From Pseudomonas putida (lineage in GTDB: Bacteria > Pseudomonadota > Gammaproteobacteria > Pseudomonadales > Pseudomonadaceae): a stretch of DNA of 64,000 nt. The notes beneath the pieces are model-generated. The model did no database searches, was not told the DNA's origin, and saw nothing but the letters and a program-made list of their open reading frames with translations. The stretch is taken from positions 2,142 through 66,141 of the forward strand of contig NZ_MNAH01000013.1 of NCBI RefSeq assembly GCF_001976065.1, given 5' to 3'. Both the position numbers and the translations under genes were made by a program. Of this stretch, positions 37,710-45,934 are shown one piece after another (position 1 is the first letter of the stretch; each line of letters starts with the position of its first letter).

Positions 37710-38768
37710 TTACAGGACGACGTCGCGCAGGCTGGTCATGTCGATCACGAAGCGGTACTTCACGTCGTTGTTCTGCAGACGGTCGAAGGCCCTGTTGATG
37801 TCCTTGATGTCGATCATTTCGCAGCTCGGCAGCACCTGGTGTTCGGCGCAGAAATCCAGCAGTTCCTGGATCGCCTGGATGCCACCGATCAGCGAGCCGG
37901 CGATGCTGCGGTTGTTGCGGATCAGCAGGCCACCGTGGATCGGTTCCAGGGGTTCGATGGCCCCGACCAGCACCAGCACGCCGTTGCGCCCCAGCAGCAT
38001 CAGGTAGGGGTTGACGTTGTGCCGGCTGGGAATGGTGTCGATGATGAACTCGAAGCCATTGGCCGCCGCCGACATCGCTGGCGCATCGTTGGACAGCAGT
38101 ACGTGAGTGGCACCCAGGGCGCGGGCGTCGTCGGCCTTGCCCGGTGAAGTGGTGATCACGGTCACCTCGGCACCGAGGGCCACCGCCAGCTTCACCGCCA
38201 TATGCCCCAGCCCGCCAAGGCCCACCACCGCGACTTTCGAACCCTGGCCCACGCCGTAGCGGCGCATCGGGTTCCATACGGTAATGCCGGCGCACAGCAG
38301 TGGCGCGGCGAAGCGCGGGTCGAGGCTTTCGGGCATGCGCAGGACGAACTGCTCACGCACGACAATGTGCTCGGAATATCCACCGTAGGTGACCTCGCCG
38401 GTGTGACGGTCCTTGCCGTTATAGGTCGGCGTCGGACCCTGGACGCAGAGTTGTTCCTGGTGTTCTGCGCAAGGGGCGCATTGCAGGCAGCTGTCGACCT
38501 GGCAACCGACGGCGACCCGGTCGCCGACCTTGAAGCGGCTGACGTTACGGCCCACGGCCGTCACATGCCCAACGATCTCGTGGCCGGGCACGATGGGATA
38601 GACGGTGTTGTTCCAGTCGTTGTGCACCTGATGGGCATCGGAATGGCAGACACCGCAATAGGCGATATCGATGGCGACGTCATCGTCGCGCAGGGCCCGG
38701 CGTTCGAAACGAAACGGCGCGAGGGCGGAGTGGGCCTCATGGGCGGCAAATCCCAGGCAAGTAGTCAT
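37710..38768 (-). CDS. Zinc-dependent alcohol dehydrogenase (CAD/YahK-like)
   Basis: 352 residues from the ATG at 38768. Catalytic zinc ligands are in YCGVCHSDAHQVHNDW and VPGHEIVG. Structural zinc cysteines are in CLQCAPCAEHQEQLC, and the cofactor motif is VVGLGGLGHMAVKLA. The pattern is that of YahK/cinnamyl-alcohol dehydrogenase-like aldehyde reductases, NADP-linked. It follows the LuxC-like acyl-CoA reductase by 60 bp and is well placed to reduce the aldehyde formed there to an alcohol, or the reverse. Confidence 0.9.
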   Translation of the reverse strand: MTTCLGFAAHEAHSALAPFRFERRALRDDDVAIDIAYCGVCHSDAHQVHNDWNNTVYPIVPGHEIVGHVTAVGRNVSRFKVGDRVAVGCQVDSCLQCAPCAEHQEQLCVQGPTPTYNGKDRHTGEVTYGGYSEHIVVREQFVLRMPESLDPRFAAPLLCAGITVWNPMRRYGVGQGSKVAVVGLGGLGHMAVKLAVALGAEVTVITTSPGKADDARALGATHVLLSNDAPAMSAAANGFEFIIDTIPSRHNVNPYLMLLGRNGVLVLVGAIEPLEPIHGGLLIRNNRSIAGSLIGGIQAIQELLDFCAEHQVLPSCEMIDIKDINRAFDRLQNNDVKYRFVIDMTSLRDVVL

Positions 38769-38827
38769 GGATTGGTCCTGTAGAAATCGATGCGTCCCCC
38801 CGGCCAGAGCCCGGGGGACAGGAGACG

Positions 38828-40285
38828 TCAGATGGAAGGGCGCAACCACGGCGCCGGGGTCATTTCCGGCGTTGCGATCTGGTTGACGATCCACTTGCCC
38901 ATGCGCCGCAGTGGCTCGATGGAATCCTGGGGACCGGCCCATTTCAGCCCTGCCGCGTAGCCCAGGGAAACGATGCGCTGCGCGCCATACAGCGGCAGGA
39001 TGTCCTTGAGGTCGTCCTTGATGCTTTCCGGGTAGACGCCGACGGTCTGGGTGTAGGCGTCCACGGCGTCCATCATCTCGTGCAGGTCGTCGACCGGCAC
39101 CAGGTTGGCGGTGCGGTCGTCGAGCCGGGCGGCGAAGGACACCGACTCCGGAATCTGCGAGCAGATCACCGCGCCTTCGCCGTCCTGGCCACCGATCACC
39201 TGGTACCACTCGTCATCCAGGCGCAGGGCGTCAACTTCGGCCTTGAGCCCCTGGTCGTAGCGCTTGGGCACGGTGCTGAGGGTGTTGGGCAGGGTTTGCA
39301 TGGCGTCGTAGACATAACGGCCAAAGGTGTTGAGGTTGGCCAGGCCGGCTTCGTCGGTGCCGCTTTGCACGTAGACCACCCGGGCGCACACGCAGGCTTT
39401 CTGGTTCAGTGCACCGATGTCGCTGGCTAGGCGCAGGGCGGCCTCGCGCATGGTTTCTTCACTGTCGAAAGCGCCCTTGCCGATGATGCTGGCGCTGCGT
39501 TTCGGGTCGAGAGAGATCAGCTCAAGACCCGGCTGGATGTAGCGGGTGACGTGCTTCATCGAATTGAAGCCGCCCCAGGCAACGATTTTCTCCAGGTTCT
39601 GCGGCTGGTACAGGCGTTCTTCGAAGGCCTGGTCGCCCCCTTTCCAGTAGGCGACGCTGAGGTGTTTGGTCAGCGGGTGGTCCGGCGCCATCTCGACCAT
39701 GGTGCGGGCGATGGCCAGGGCGGTGAACGGGTCGTTGGACGGCGCCTTGATGATCGCATCGCTGCGCAGCACCATGTTGCGCAGGATGGTCAGCAGCGAC
39801 AGGCCGGTCGCGTTGCCGGCGACGATATGCAGGGTGCGGGCGCCGAAGCAGCGCACGTCCAGCTCGGTGCCGTCGATCAAGCGCTGCTTGACCCAGCCTT
39901 CCAGGTATTTGACGCCTACCGAGTTCTCCACCTGTTCGGTGACGGACTCACGGGTGAGCATGTGGCGCAGCCCCATGTAGCTGCCCTTGACCATGCTCGG
40001 GGTGACCGGCGCCGTCAGGTACGACAGCTCGCAGGCTTCCTGCAGGTAGGGGTTCTGGTGGAATTCCAGGCGTTCACCGAGGGCTTCGCAATAGTCGAGG
40101 ATGTCCTTGAACGTGAGCGTGTACAGGTCGGCCAGCTTCGCCGGGTTACCCAGCGGCAGTTGGTCGATGTACTTGTGCGCATCCGGGGTCTGGAAGATCA
40201 GGTCGCCGCCACGACCGCCGACGTCGATCAGGTTGTCGGTGATGACTTTGCCACGGATGATCATTGGCGCAATGGGTTTGCTCAT
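38828..40285 (-). CDS. LuxC-like acyl-CoA reductase
   Basis: 485 residues, LuxC-sized, of the acyl-CoA reductase family related to aldehyde dehydrogenases. The AGNATGLSLLTILRN segment and the NQKACVCARVVYV segment, with the candidate catalytic cysteine C298 (or C300), match LuxC. LuxC reduces an activated acyl group to a fatty aldehyde with NADPH. The LuxE-like gene lies 4 bp upstream on the same strand. No luxAB, luxD or luxG gene is in the window, so this cannot be a light-producing operon; a role in aldehyde/alcohol metabolism is likely. Confidence 0.8.
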   Translation of the reverse strand: MSKPIAPMIIRGKVITDNLIDVGGRGGDLIFQTPDAHKYIDQLPLGNPAKLADLYTLTFKDILDYCEALGERLEFHQNPYLQEACELSYLTAPVTPSMVKGSYMGLRHMLTRESVTEQVENSVGVKYLEGWVKQRLIDGTELDVRCFGARTLHIVAGNATGLSLLTILRNMVLRSDAIIKAPSNDPFTALAIARTMVEMAPDHPLTKHLSVAYWKGGDQAFEERLYQPQNLEKIVAWGGFNSMKHVTRYIQPGLELISLDPKRSASIIGKGAFDSEETMREAALRLASDIGALNQKACVCARVVYVQSGTDEAGLANLNTFGRYVYDAMQTLPNTLSTVPKRYDQGLKAEVDALRLDDEWYQVIGGQDGEGAVICSQIPESVSFAARLDDRTANLVPVDDLHEMMDAVDAYTQTVGVYPESIKDDLKDILPLYGAQRIVSLGYAAGLKWAGPQDSIEPLRRMGKWIVNQIATPEMTPAPWLRPSI

Positions 40286-40289
40286 TGGG

Positions 40290-41729
40290 TTAACCCTCTA
40301 ATGTGTTCAGGAAATCCATCGCCTGGCGATGGGAGTCTTCGGTGGCGGCGCAGGTGATCTTGTCGTCGCCGCCATTGAGTTCGCTGTAACGCTGGATCGG
40401 CCCGACTACGTAGCAACTCGGCCGACCACAGGCGCAGGGCTTGTCCCATTCGACGGTGATCTCGTCGCCGGTGATGAAACCGCCCCAACGGATTTCCGCG
40501 CCGAGGTCGAAGAACGCCGCACGGCCCGTCACGCGACCATGGCGCGGCAGCGGCTTGCTGGTCTGCGGGTCGAGCAGGTAAGGGATGACGGTGGGGGCGA
40601 AGTGGAAATGGCCCTCTTCGCAAACGGCATGGGCACCGCCGACGATCTCGGACATGGCATAGGATTCGTTGAGGGTCTTGGCACCGGTAAAGCGCAGCAC
40701 GTCTTCGCGCCAGCCTTCGGGTTGCACCACGCCCTTGCCGCCACCGGCGGTGTGCACGAACGACTCAGGGTGAAAGACGCCTTCCAGGCCGCGCTCAAGG
40801 CCGGCCTTGGCCATGCTGTGGAGCAGGTTCCAGGTGGCGCCGATGTACACGCGCTGGCCCTTGAGCTGGGTCGACATGTGATCGAAGAAGGTGGCCAGGT
40901 GCTGGGGCATCTCGGCCTGCAACTGGTCGAACGCCTTTTTCTTTTCCAGCAGTTCCGGGCTGATCACCAGGCGATCGAGGGTGCCCTTGGCCTGTGCCGC
41001 GCGCAGCTTGGCGCCCAGGTGCAGCACGTCGGTGCTGAGGGTGGTCGGGTACGCCGCATGGAAATGCGATTCGTGGGGCAACAGCGCCGGAATCATCGCC
41101 GCGTGGACGCGCACATGGCTCAGGTAACCCTTGCGGTAGTAGGGGTAGATGGTGTGCAGGTTGGGTTCCGGGGTGTCCGGGCCGTCCATGTTCCACACCA
41201 TCATCTTGCGCAGTTGCGCGAACTTGTCCCACTCGTGCACGCCCTGGGGCAGGAACGACAGGGTGCCGGACGTGCCCGAGGTGTGGCTGATGCGCAGTTG
41301 CGGCACGCCTTCGTCCATGGTTTCGAACCAGTCGTCCAGGCCCTGGCAATCGCTGACATTGACCGCGGCGATGGCCTCTGCCACCTCCGGCGTCACCAGC
41401 TTGCCCAGCCACTTGTTGATCTGGGCGAAGCTGCGTTTTTCCAGCAACGATGGCGGGTAGGACTTGTAGACGGTGTGTTCGAACAGCAGCGGCACCACGT
41501 CGTCGAGTTGCTCGATCTTGTCCACGCCCTGGGCGTCGGCGAGTTTCTTGAGGACCGGGATGCGCTCGCGCAGTTCGGCGAAGCGTTGCTTGAGGGCATT
41601 GAGCTGCAGCGCGTCGATTTCCGCGCGGGGCAAATGGTTCCAGGCGTGCTGGGAATAGTTGACCAACTCTGCCGGGTTGTTCAGCAGCTGCTGGGTTTTT
41701 TGTTCTATCGACAGTTGTGCAGTGGGCAT
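40290..41729 (-). CDS. LuxE/PaaK-like acyl-activating enzyme (acyl-protein synthetase type)
   Basis: 479 residues, longer than classical LuxE (about 370). The adenylate-forming motif LRISHTSGTSGTLSFLP is present, and the sequence is rich in the features of the LuxE/PaaK branch. The C-terminus holds a cysteine-rich CACGRPSCYVVGP segment, as in PaaK-type ligases, that may carry the acyl group. LuxE activates a fatty acid with ATP and passes it to LuxC. It is the first gene of the reverse-strand operon, with a likely promoter in the 41730-42086 gap. Confidence 0.72.
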   Translation of the reverse strand: MPTAQLSIEQKTQQLLNNPAELVNYSQHAWNHLPRAEIDALQLNALKQRFAELRERIPVLKKLADAQGVDKIEQLDDVVPLLFEHTVYKSYPPSLLEKRSFAQINKWLGKLVTPEVAEAIAAVNVSDCQGLDDWFETMDEGVPQLRISHTSGTSGTLSFLPQGVHEWDKFAQLRKMMVWNMDGPDTPEPNLHTIYPYYRKGYLSHVRVHAAMIPALLPHESHFHAAYPTTLSTDVLHLGAKLRAAQAKGTLDRLVISPELLEKKKAFDQLQAEMPQHLATFFDHMSTQLKGQRVYIGATWNLLHSMAKAGLERGLEGVFHPESFVHTAGGGKGVVQPEGWREDVLRFTGAKTLNESYAMSEIVGGAHAVCEEGHFHFAPTVIPYLLDPQTSKPLPRHGRVTGRAAFFDLGAEIRWGGFITGDEITVEWDKPCACGRPSCYVVGPIQRYSELNGGDDKITCAATEDSHRQAMDFLNTLEG

Positions 41730-42086
41730 TGTCTGGCTCGCTACTCGACTAGTGGGGAACCGGCGAGGCCGGGGGGAGGGTGTGGCTCAAGTATGGGGAG
41801 GCCGAGTCGGGTTTTGTTCCGGATTCTGGTATTTGCGGATATGGCTTAAGTTATTGAAATATATAGTAAAAAAATGAACTTTTGTGATGCCGGTGGAGGT
41901 CATTCCGGATTCGGCACGGGGCAGCGGATTTCAGTCGGGAACAGCCGGTTTGCTGGCATACACTCGGTCTCTCTCAGCCCTGTCGACGGGGCACTGGGCT
42001 GCCACTCAGACCGCTGTTTATGAGGCAACCAGTGCTTTGCAATCGCCAGAAAAACCCGGTGCATTTCACCTATTCGTGAGGCTTCC
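41730..42086. promoter_or_regulatory. Divergent promoter region, no gene seen
   Basis: This 357-bp gap separates the LuxE-like operon (reverse) from the iron alcohol dehydrogenase operon (forward). A locally AT-rich stretch near 41849-41885 (GTTATTGAAATATATAGTAAAAAAATG) stands out in this GC-rich genome and is a good candidate for a sigma-70 promoter. I found no convincing -24/-12 element or palindromic operator. Short ORFs show no protein features. Confidence 0.45.
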
Positions 42087-43238
42087 ATGTTGAAAATGGT
42101 ATTTCAGACCACGCCATCAATGATCATCGAACGCGGTGCCTCGACCCGGCTCGCCGAGCATGTTCGTGCCAGGGGTTGCAAGTCGGTGCTGCTGGTGACC
42201 GATGCCGGGGTTATCGCCGCCGGACTGCTGGAGGCGGTGCTCAAAGGCCTCGAAAGCCAAGAGATCGCTGTCAGCGTGTTTTCCCAGGTCCAGGCCGACC
42301 CGCCAGAGTCGGTGATCCTCGCCGCGGTGGATGCGGCCAAAGCCTGTAACGCTGACTGCGTGGTGGGGCTCGGTGGTGGCAGTTCGCTGGATGCCGCCAA
42401 GCTGGCCGCGCTGCTGGCGCGCAGTGGCGAGTCCCTGACCCAGGTGTATGGCATCGACCAGGCCAAGGGCCCGCGCCTCCCACTGATCCTGGTGCCGACC
42501 ACTGCGGGGACCGGTTCGGAAGTGACCTCGGTGTCGGTGGTGACCACCGGTGCCGGTGAGAAGAACGTGGTCTACTCGCCGATGCTGTTGCCTGACCTGG
42601 CGGTGCTCGACGCCGGGCTGACCCTTGGTCTGCCCGCGCACGTCACGGCGGCGACCGGTATCGATGCCGTGGTCCATGCCATCGAGGCCTATACCACCAA
42701 AAACCTGAAGAACCCAATCTCCGATTGCCTGGCTCGGGAGGCGCTGCGCCTGTTGTCCGGCAGCCTGTTCCAGGCCTGCGTCGACGGTACCAACCTGCAG
42801 GCGCGGGAGAACATGTTGCTTGGTGCCTGCCTGGCGGGCATGGCTTTCGCCAACGCGCCGGTGGCGGCGGTGCACGCCCTGGCGTATCCCCTCGGCGCCC
42901 GTTTCCATATCCCCCACGGCCTGTCCAACGCCCTGGTACTGGGGCCGGTGATGCGCTTCAACCTCGAGACGGTGGCGCCGCTGTATGCGCAACTGGCCGA
43001 TATCGTCCTGCCTGGCATCCAGGGTCACGATAGGGAAAAAGCCTCGACCCTGGCCAACTACCTCGGCTCCCTTGCTGGTGAAATGGGCCTGGCGACCCGC
43101 TTGCGTGACCTGGGCATCGTCGAGTCCGACATCGAGGCGCTGGCAACCGATGCGATGAAACAACAGCGCCTGCTAGGCAATAATCCCCGGGAACTGAGCC
43201 TGGCCGATGTGCGCGCGATCTACCGGGAGATCCTATGA
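42087..43238 (+). CDS. Iron-containing (group III) alcohol dehydrogenase
   Basis: 383 residues. The cofactor loop VGLGGGSSLDAAKLAALL and the signature GTGSEVTSVSVV are present. Metal-binding residues are in ATGIDAVVHAIEAY and the HIPHGLSNALV segment. It oxidises or reduces simple or medium-chain alcohols and aldehydes with NAD(P). It starts the forward operon divergent from the LuxE/LuxC genes, and overlaps the thioesterase by 4 bases, which suggests a shared pathway of acid, aldehyde and alcohol interconversion. Confidence 0.9.
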   Translation: MLKMVFQTTPSMIIERGASTRLAEHVRARGCKSVLLVTDAGVIAAGLLEAVLKGLESQEIAVSVFSQVQADPPESVILAAVDAAKACNADCVVGLGGGSSLDAAKLAALLARSGESLTQVYGIDQAKGPRLPLILVPTTAGTGSEVTSVSVVTTGAGEKNVVYSPMLLPDLAVLDAGLTLGLPAHVTAATGIDAVVHAIEAYTTKNLKNPISDCLAREALRLLSGSLFQACVDGTNLQARENMLLGACLAGMAFANAPVAAVHALAYPLGARFHIPHGLSNALVLGPVMRFNLETVAPLYAQLADIVLPGIQGHDREKASTLANYLGSLAGEMGLATRLRDLGIVESDIEALATDAMKQQRLLGNNPRELSLADVRAIYREIL

Positions 43239-43672
43239 GCCACAAGACCAGGCGCCCGTGCCGGGACGAGTTCCGCCATTTCAGCCAGGTGCCGACGCGC
43301 TTCGGTGACAATGACGCCTATGGGCATGTGAACAACGTGGTCTATTACTCCTATTGCGAGTCAGCGATCACGGCGTTCCTGGTCGAGCAGGGCACCCTAG
43401 ACATCGCCAGGAGCCCGGTGATCGGCTTGATCGTCAATTCCGGGTGCGACTATTTTGCGTCCATGGGCTTCCCTGACGTGATCACGGTCGGCATGAAAAT
43501 ATCCCGCCTGGGCACCAGCAGCGCCCGCTACGAGCTGGCGCTGTTTCGCAACGATGAACAGCTGGCGTCGGCCGCGACCCATGTCGTCTATGTGTACGTC
43601 GACCGCGCCAGCAACCGCTCGGTGCCCATCCCACCCACGGTGCGTCGTGCACTCGCCAGGCTCGCTGACTAA
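43235..43672 (+). CDS. 4HBT-type acyl-CoA thioesterase (YbgC/FadM-like hotdog fold)
   Basis: 145 residues. The hotdog-fold signature FGDNDAYGHVNNVVYYSYCE with the catalytic aspartate, and the later VVYVYVDRASNRSVPIP, fit the 4-hydroxybenzoyl-CoA thioesterase family. It would hydrolyse acyl-CoA to free acid and CoA, supplying acid to the LuxE-like ligase or relieving CoA trapping. It is translationally coupled to the alcohol dehydrogenase. Confidence 0.88.
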   Translation: MSHKTRRPCRDEFRHFSQVPTRFGDNDAYGHVNNVVYYSYCESAITAFLVEQGTLDIARSPVIGLIVNSGCDYFASMGFPDVITVGMKISRLGTSSARYELALFRNDEQLASAATHVVYVYVDRASNRSVPIPPTVRRALARLAD

Positions 43673-43691
43673 GCGCGCCGGCTCGGTCATA

Positions 43692-43745
43692 CTCCAGAGT
43701 GCTGCTTGTGGTTCTGCCGCAGTGGCGTTGAGCAGCATTCTGGAG
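43692..43745. promoter_or_regulatory. 15-bp inverted repeat upstream of the TetR gene
   Basis: Arms CTCCAGAGTGCTGCT (43692-43706) and AGCAGCATTCTGGAG (43731-43745) pair at 14 of 15 positions with a 24-base loop. The repeat ends 8 bp before the TetR start. It may be a pair of TetR half-sites for autoregulation or an mRNA hairpin between the thioesterase and TetR genes. Confidence 0.5.
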
Positions 43746-43753
43746 CGCACAGC

Positions 43754-44422
43754 ATGATCAAACCCACCTCTGACAAGCCGGGCGTGCAGGTCGATATCCC
43801 GGCCCAGCCCCGCAAGGAACCGCGCCAGGCGCGCTCGATCGCCCTGGTCACGGCCGTGAAGCAGGCTGGTCGGCAGATTCTCGAAAGCGAGGGGCGCGAT
43901 GCCTTGAGCGCGATGCGCCTGGCCGAAGACTCGGGGGTGGCGATCAGCTCGATCTATGAGTATTTCCCGACCATGGAGTCGTTGATCGCGGCGATATTCG
44001 ATGACTACCGCACTGAAGCGCGCATCGGCCTGTACGCCGACATCATGGCGCTGCCACCGGGCACCAGCCTGATGGACGGGATTCTGCTGGCCTTGCGCGC
44101 CGTGCTGGCCGCCCACCACAAGAAAACCCTCTACGACCCGGCCTTCAGCGTGCGCTCCACCCACTATGACGAGCTGGTGCGGCTGGATGTGGTCAAGGCC
44201 AAACAACTCTGGACTGCCACGGCCAGTTCGGCCTTGATGAAACGCTTCGCCGATGAAATCAAGGTGAAGAACCGGGAAAAGGCCGAGTTTCTGGTGTACC
44301 AGACCTGGTCGGTACTGCCACGGGCCATACTCCTGGAAAAACCCGGCTACCTCACCGAGGAGGACACGCCGAGGATGATGGCGCGCATGCTCCACGCGCT
44401 GTTGACCGAGCCGAACCCGTGA
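43754..44422 (+). CDS. TetR-family transcriptional regulator
   Basis: 222 residues from the ATG at 43754. The N-terminal HTH is visible in RQILESEGRDALSAMRLAEDSGVAISSIYEYFPTMESLIAAIF, with the typical YxYFxxxxxL ending. The rest is a helical ligand-binding domain without recognised specificity. Lying in the same direction after the thioesterase, it probably controls the divergent alcohol/aldehyde operons at 41729 and 42087. Confidence 0.9.
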   Translation: MIKPTSDKPGVQVDIPAQPRKEPRQARSIALVTAVKQAGRQILESEGRDALSAMRLAEDSGVAISSIYEYFPTMESLIAAIFDDYRTEARIGLYADIMALPPGTSLMDGILLALRAVLAAHHKKTLYDPAFSVRSTHYDELVRLDVVKAKQLWTATASSALMKRFADEIKVKNREKAEFLVYQTWSVLPRAILLEKPGYLTEEDTPRMMARMLHALLTEPNP

Positions 44423-44429
44423 AAACAGC

Positions 44430-44451
44430 GACGCCCCGCAAGCGGGGCGTC
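44430..44451. terminator. Bidirectional terminator between tetR and gabD
   Basis: GACGCCCCGC-AA-GCGGGGCGTC forms a perfect 10-bp stem. On the reverse strand it is followed by GCTGTTTTC, giving a short T-run, so it may serve both convergent transcripts. Confidence 0.65.
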
Positions 44452-44473
44452 AGGTGTTACCCGGCCAGGTTAC

Positions 44474-45922
44474 TCAGAGGCCGATGCACAGGTACTTGAT
44501 TTCCAGGTAGTCCTCGATGCCGTATTTCGACCCTTCGCGGCCCAGGCCCGAAGCCTTGATGCCACCGAACGGCGCCACTTCGTTGGAGATGATCCCGGTG
44601 TTGACGCCGACGATGCCGTACTCCAGCGCTTCACCGACCCGGAACACTCGGCTCAGGTCGCGGGCGTAGAAATAGGACGCCAGGCCGAACTCGGTGTCGT
44701 TGGCCATGGCGATCACATCGGCTTCGTCCTTGAAGCGGAACAGCGGTGCCAGCGGGCCGAAGGTTTCTTCCCGGGCGACGGCGGCGTTGCGCGGCACATC
44801 CACCAGCACTGTCGGCTCGAAGAAGGTCCCGCCCAAGGCGTGCGGCTTGCCGCCTGCGACCACGCGCGCACCTTTGCTGACGGCATCGTCGATGTGTTCC
44901 TGGACCTTGGCCATGGCCTTGGCGTCGATCAGGGGGCCAGTGGTGACGCCGTTTTCCAGGCCGTTGCCGATGTTCAACCGGGCCACGGCCGCGGTGAGCT
45001 TATCGACGAAGGCGTCGTAGACACCGTCTTGGATGTACAGGCGGTTGGCGCAGACACAGGTTTGGCCGTTGTTGCGATACTTGGAGACGAGCGCGCCCTC
45101 GACCGCGGCGTCCAGGTCGGCGTCATCGAAGACGATGAAGGGCGCGTTGCCGCCCAGTTCCAGGGAGACTTTCTTGATGTCTTTTGCGCACTCGACCATC
45201 AGCTGGCGACCGATCTCGGTGGAGCCGGTGAAGCTCAGTTTGCGCACCAGCGGGTTGCCGGTCAGCTCGGCGCCGACTTCGCCGGCACTGCCGGTGACCA
45301 CGCTGAACACGCCTTTGGGAATGCCGGCGCGCTCGGCCAGTTCCGCCAGGGCGAGGGCCGAGTAGGGGGTTTGCGAGGCCGGCTTGAGGACCATGGTGCA
45401 ACCGGCGGCCAGGGCCGGGCCGGCCTTGCGGGTGATCATCGCCGACGGGAAGTTCCACGGTGTGATGGCCGCGGTGACACCGATCGGTTGCTTGAGCACC
45501 ATCAGGCGCTTGTCGGCCTGGTGACCGGGAATCATGTCGCCATAGACGCGTTTGGCTTCTTCACCGAACCACTCCAGGAAGGAGGCGGCGTAAGCGATTT
45601 CGCCACGGGATTCGCTCAGCGGCTTGCCCTGTTCGAGGGTCATCAGGCGGGCCAGGTCCTCCTGGTTGGCCAGCATCAGGTCGAACCACTTGCGCAGCTT
45701 GTTGGCGCGCTCCTTGGCGGTCAGGGCTCGCCAGGCCGGCAACGCCTTGTCGGCGGCTTCGATGGCTCGGCGGGTCTCGCTGGCGCCCATCTTCGGCACG
45801 CTGCCGATGATCTCACCGGTGGCCGGGTTGTTGACCTTGAGGGTCTGGCCGTTGTCGGCATCGACCCAGGCACCGTCGATATAGGCTTGCTGGCGGAACA
45901 GTTGCGGATCCTTGAGTTGCAC
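44474..45922 (-). CDS. gabD: Succinate-semialdehyde dehydrogenase
   Basis: 482 residues from a GTG start with AGAGGA upstream. The aldehyde-dehydrogenase fold has the catalytic cysteine in NNGQTCVCANRLYI and the glutamate in LELGGNAPFIVFDD. The family-specific PWNFPSAMITRKAGPALAAGCT matches GabD. It oxidises succinate semialdehyde to succinate with NADP. In this cluster it may also accept glutarate semialdehyde from lysine breakdown. It is the third gene of the csiD-lhgO-gabD operon, 12 bp after lhgO. Confidence 0.88.
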   Translation of the reverse strand: MQLKDPQLFRQQAYIDGAWVDADNGQTLKVNNPATGEIIGSVPKMGASETRRAIEAADKALPAWRALTAKERANKLRKWFDLMLANQEDLARLMTLEQGKPLSESRGEIAYAASFLEWFGEEAKRVYGDMIPGHQADKRLMVLKQPIGVTAAITPWNFPSAMITRKAGPALAAGCTMVLKPASQTPYSALALAELAERAGIPKGVFSVVTGSAGEVGAELTGNPLVRKLSFTGSTEIGRQLMVECAKDIKKVSLELGGNAPFIVFDDADLDAAVEGALVSKYRNNGQTCVCANRLYIQDGVYDAFVDKLTAAVARLNIGNGLENGVTTGPLIDAKAMAKVQEHIDDAVSKGARVVAGGKPHALGGTFFEPTVLVDVPRNAAVAREETFGPLAPLFRFKDEADVIAMANDTEFGLASYFYARDLSRVFRVGEALEYGIVGVNTGIISNEVAPFGGIKASGLGREGSKYGIEDYLEIKYLCIGL

Positions 45923-45934
45923 GCTTGATTCCTC

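Noticed and set aside
38828..41729. Bioluminescence operon
   Set aside because: LuxC-like and LuxE-like genes are present, but no luciferase (luxAB) or acyl transferase (luxD) gene is in the window.
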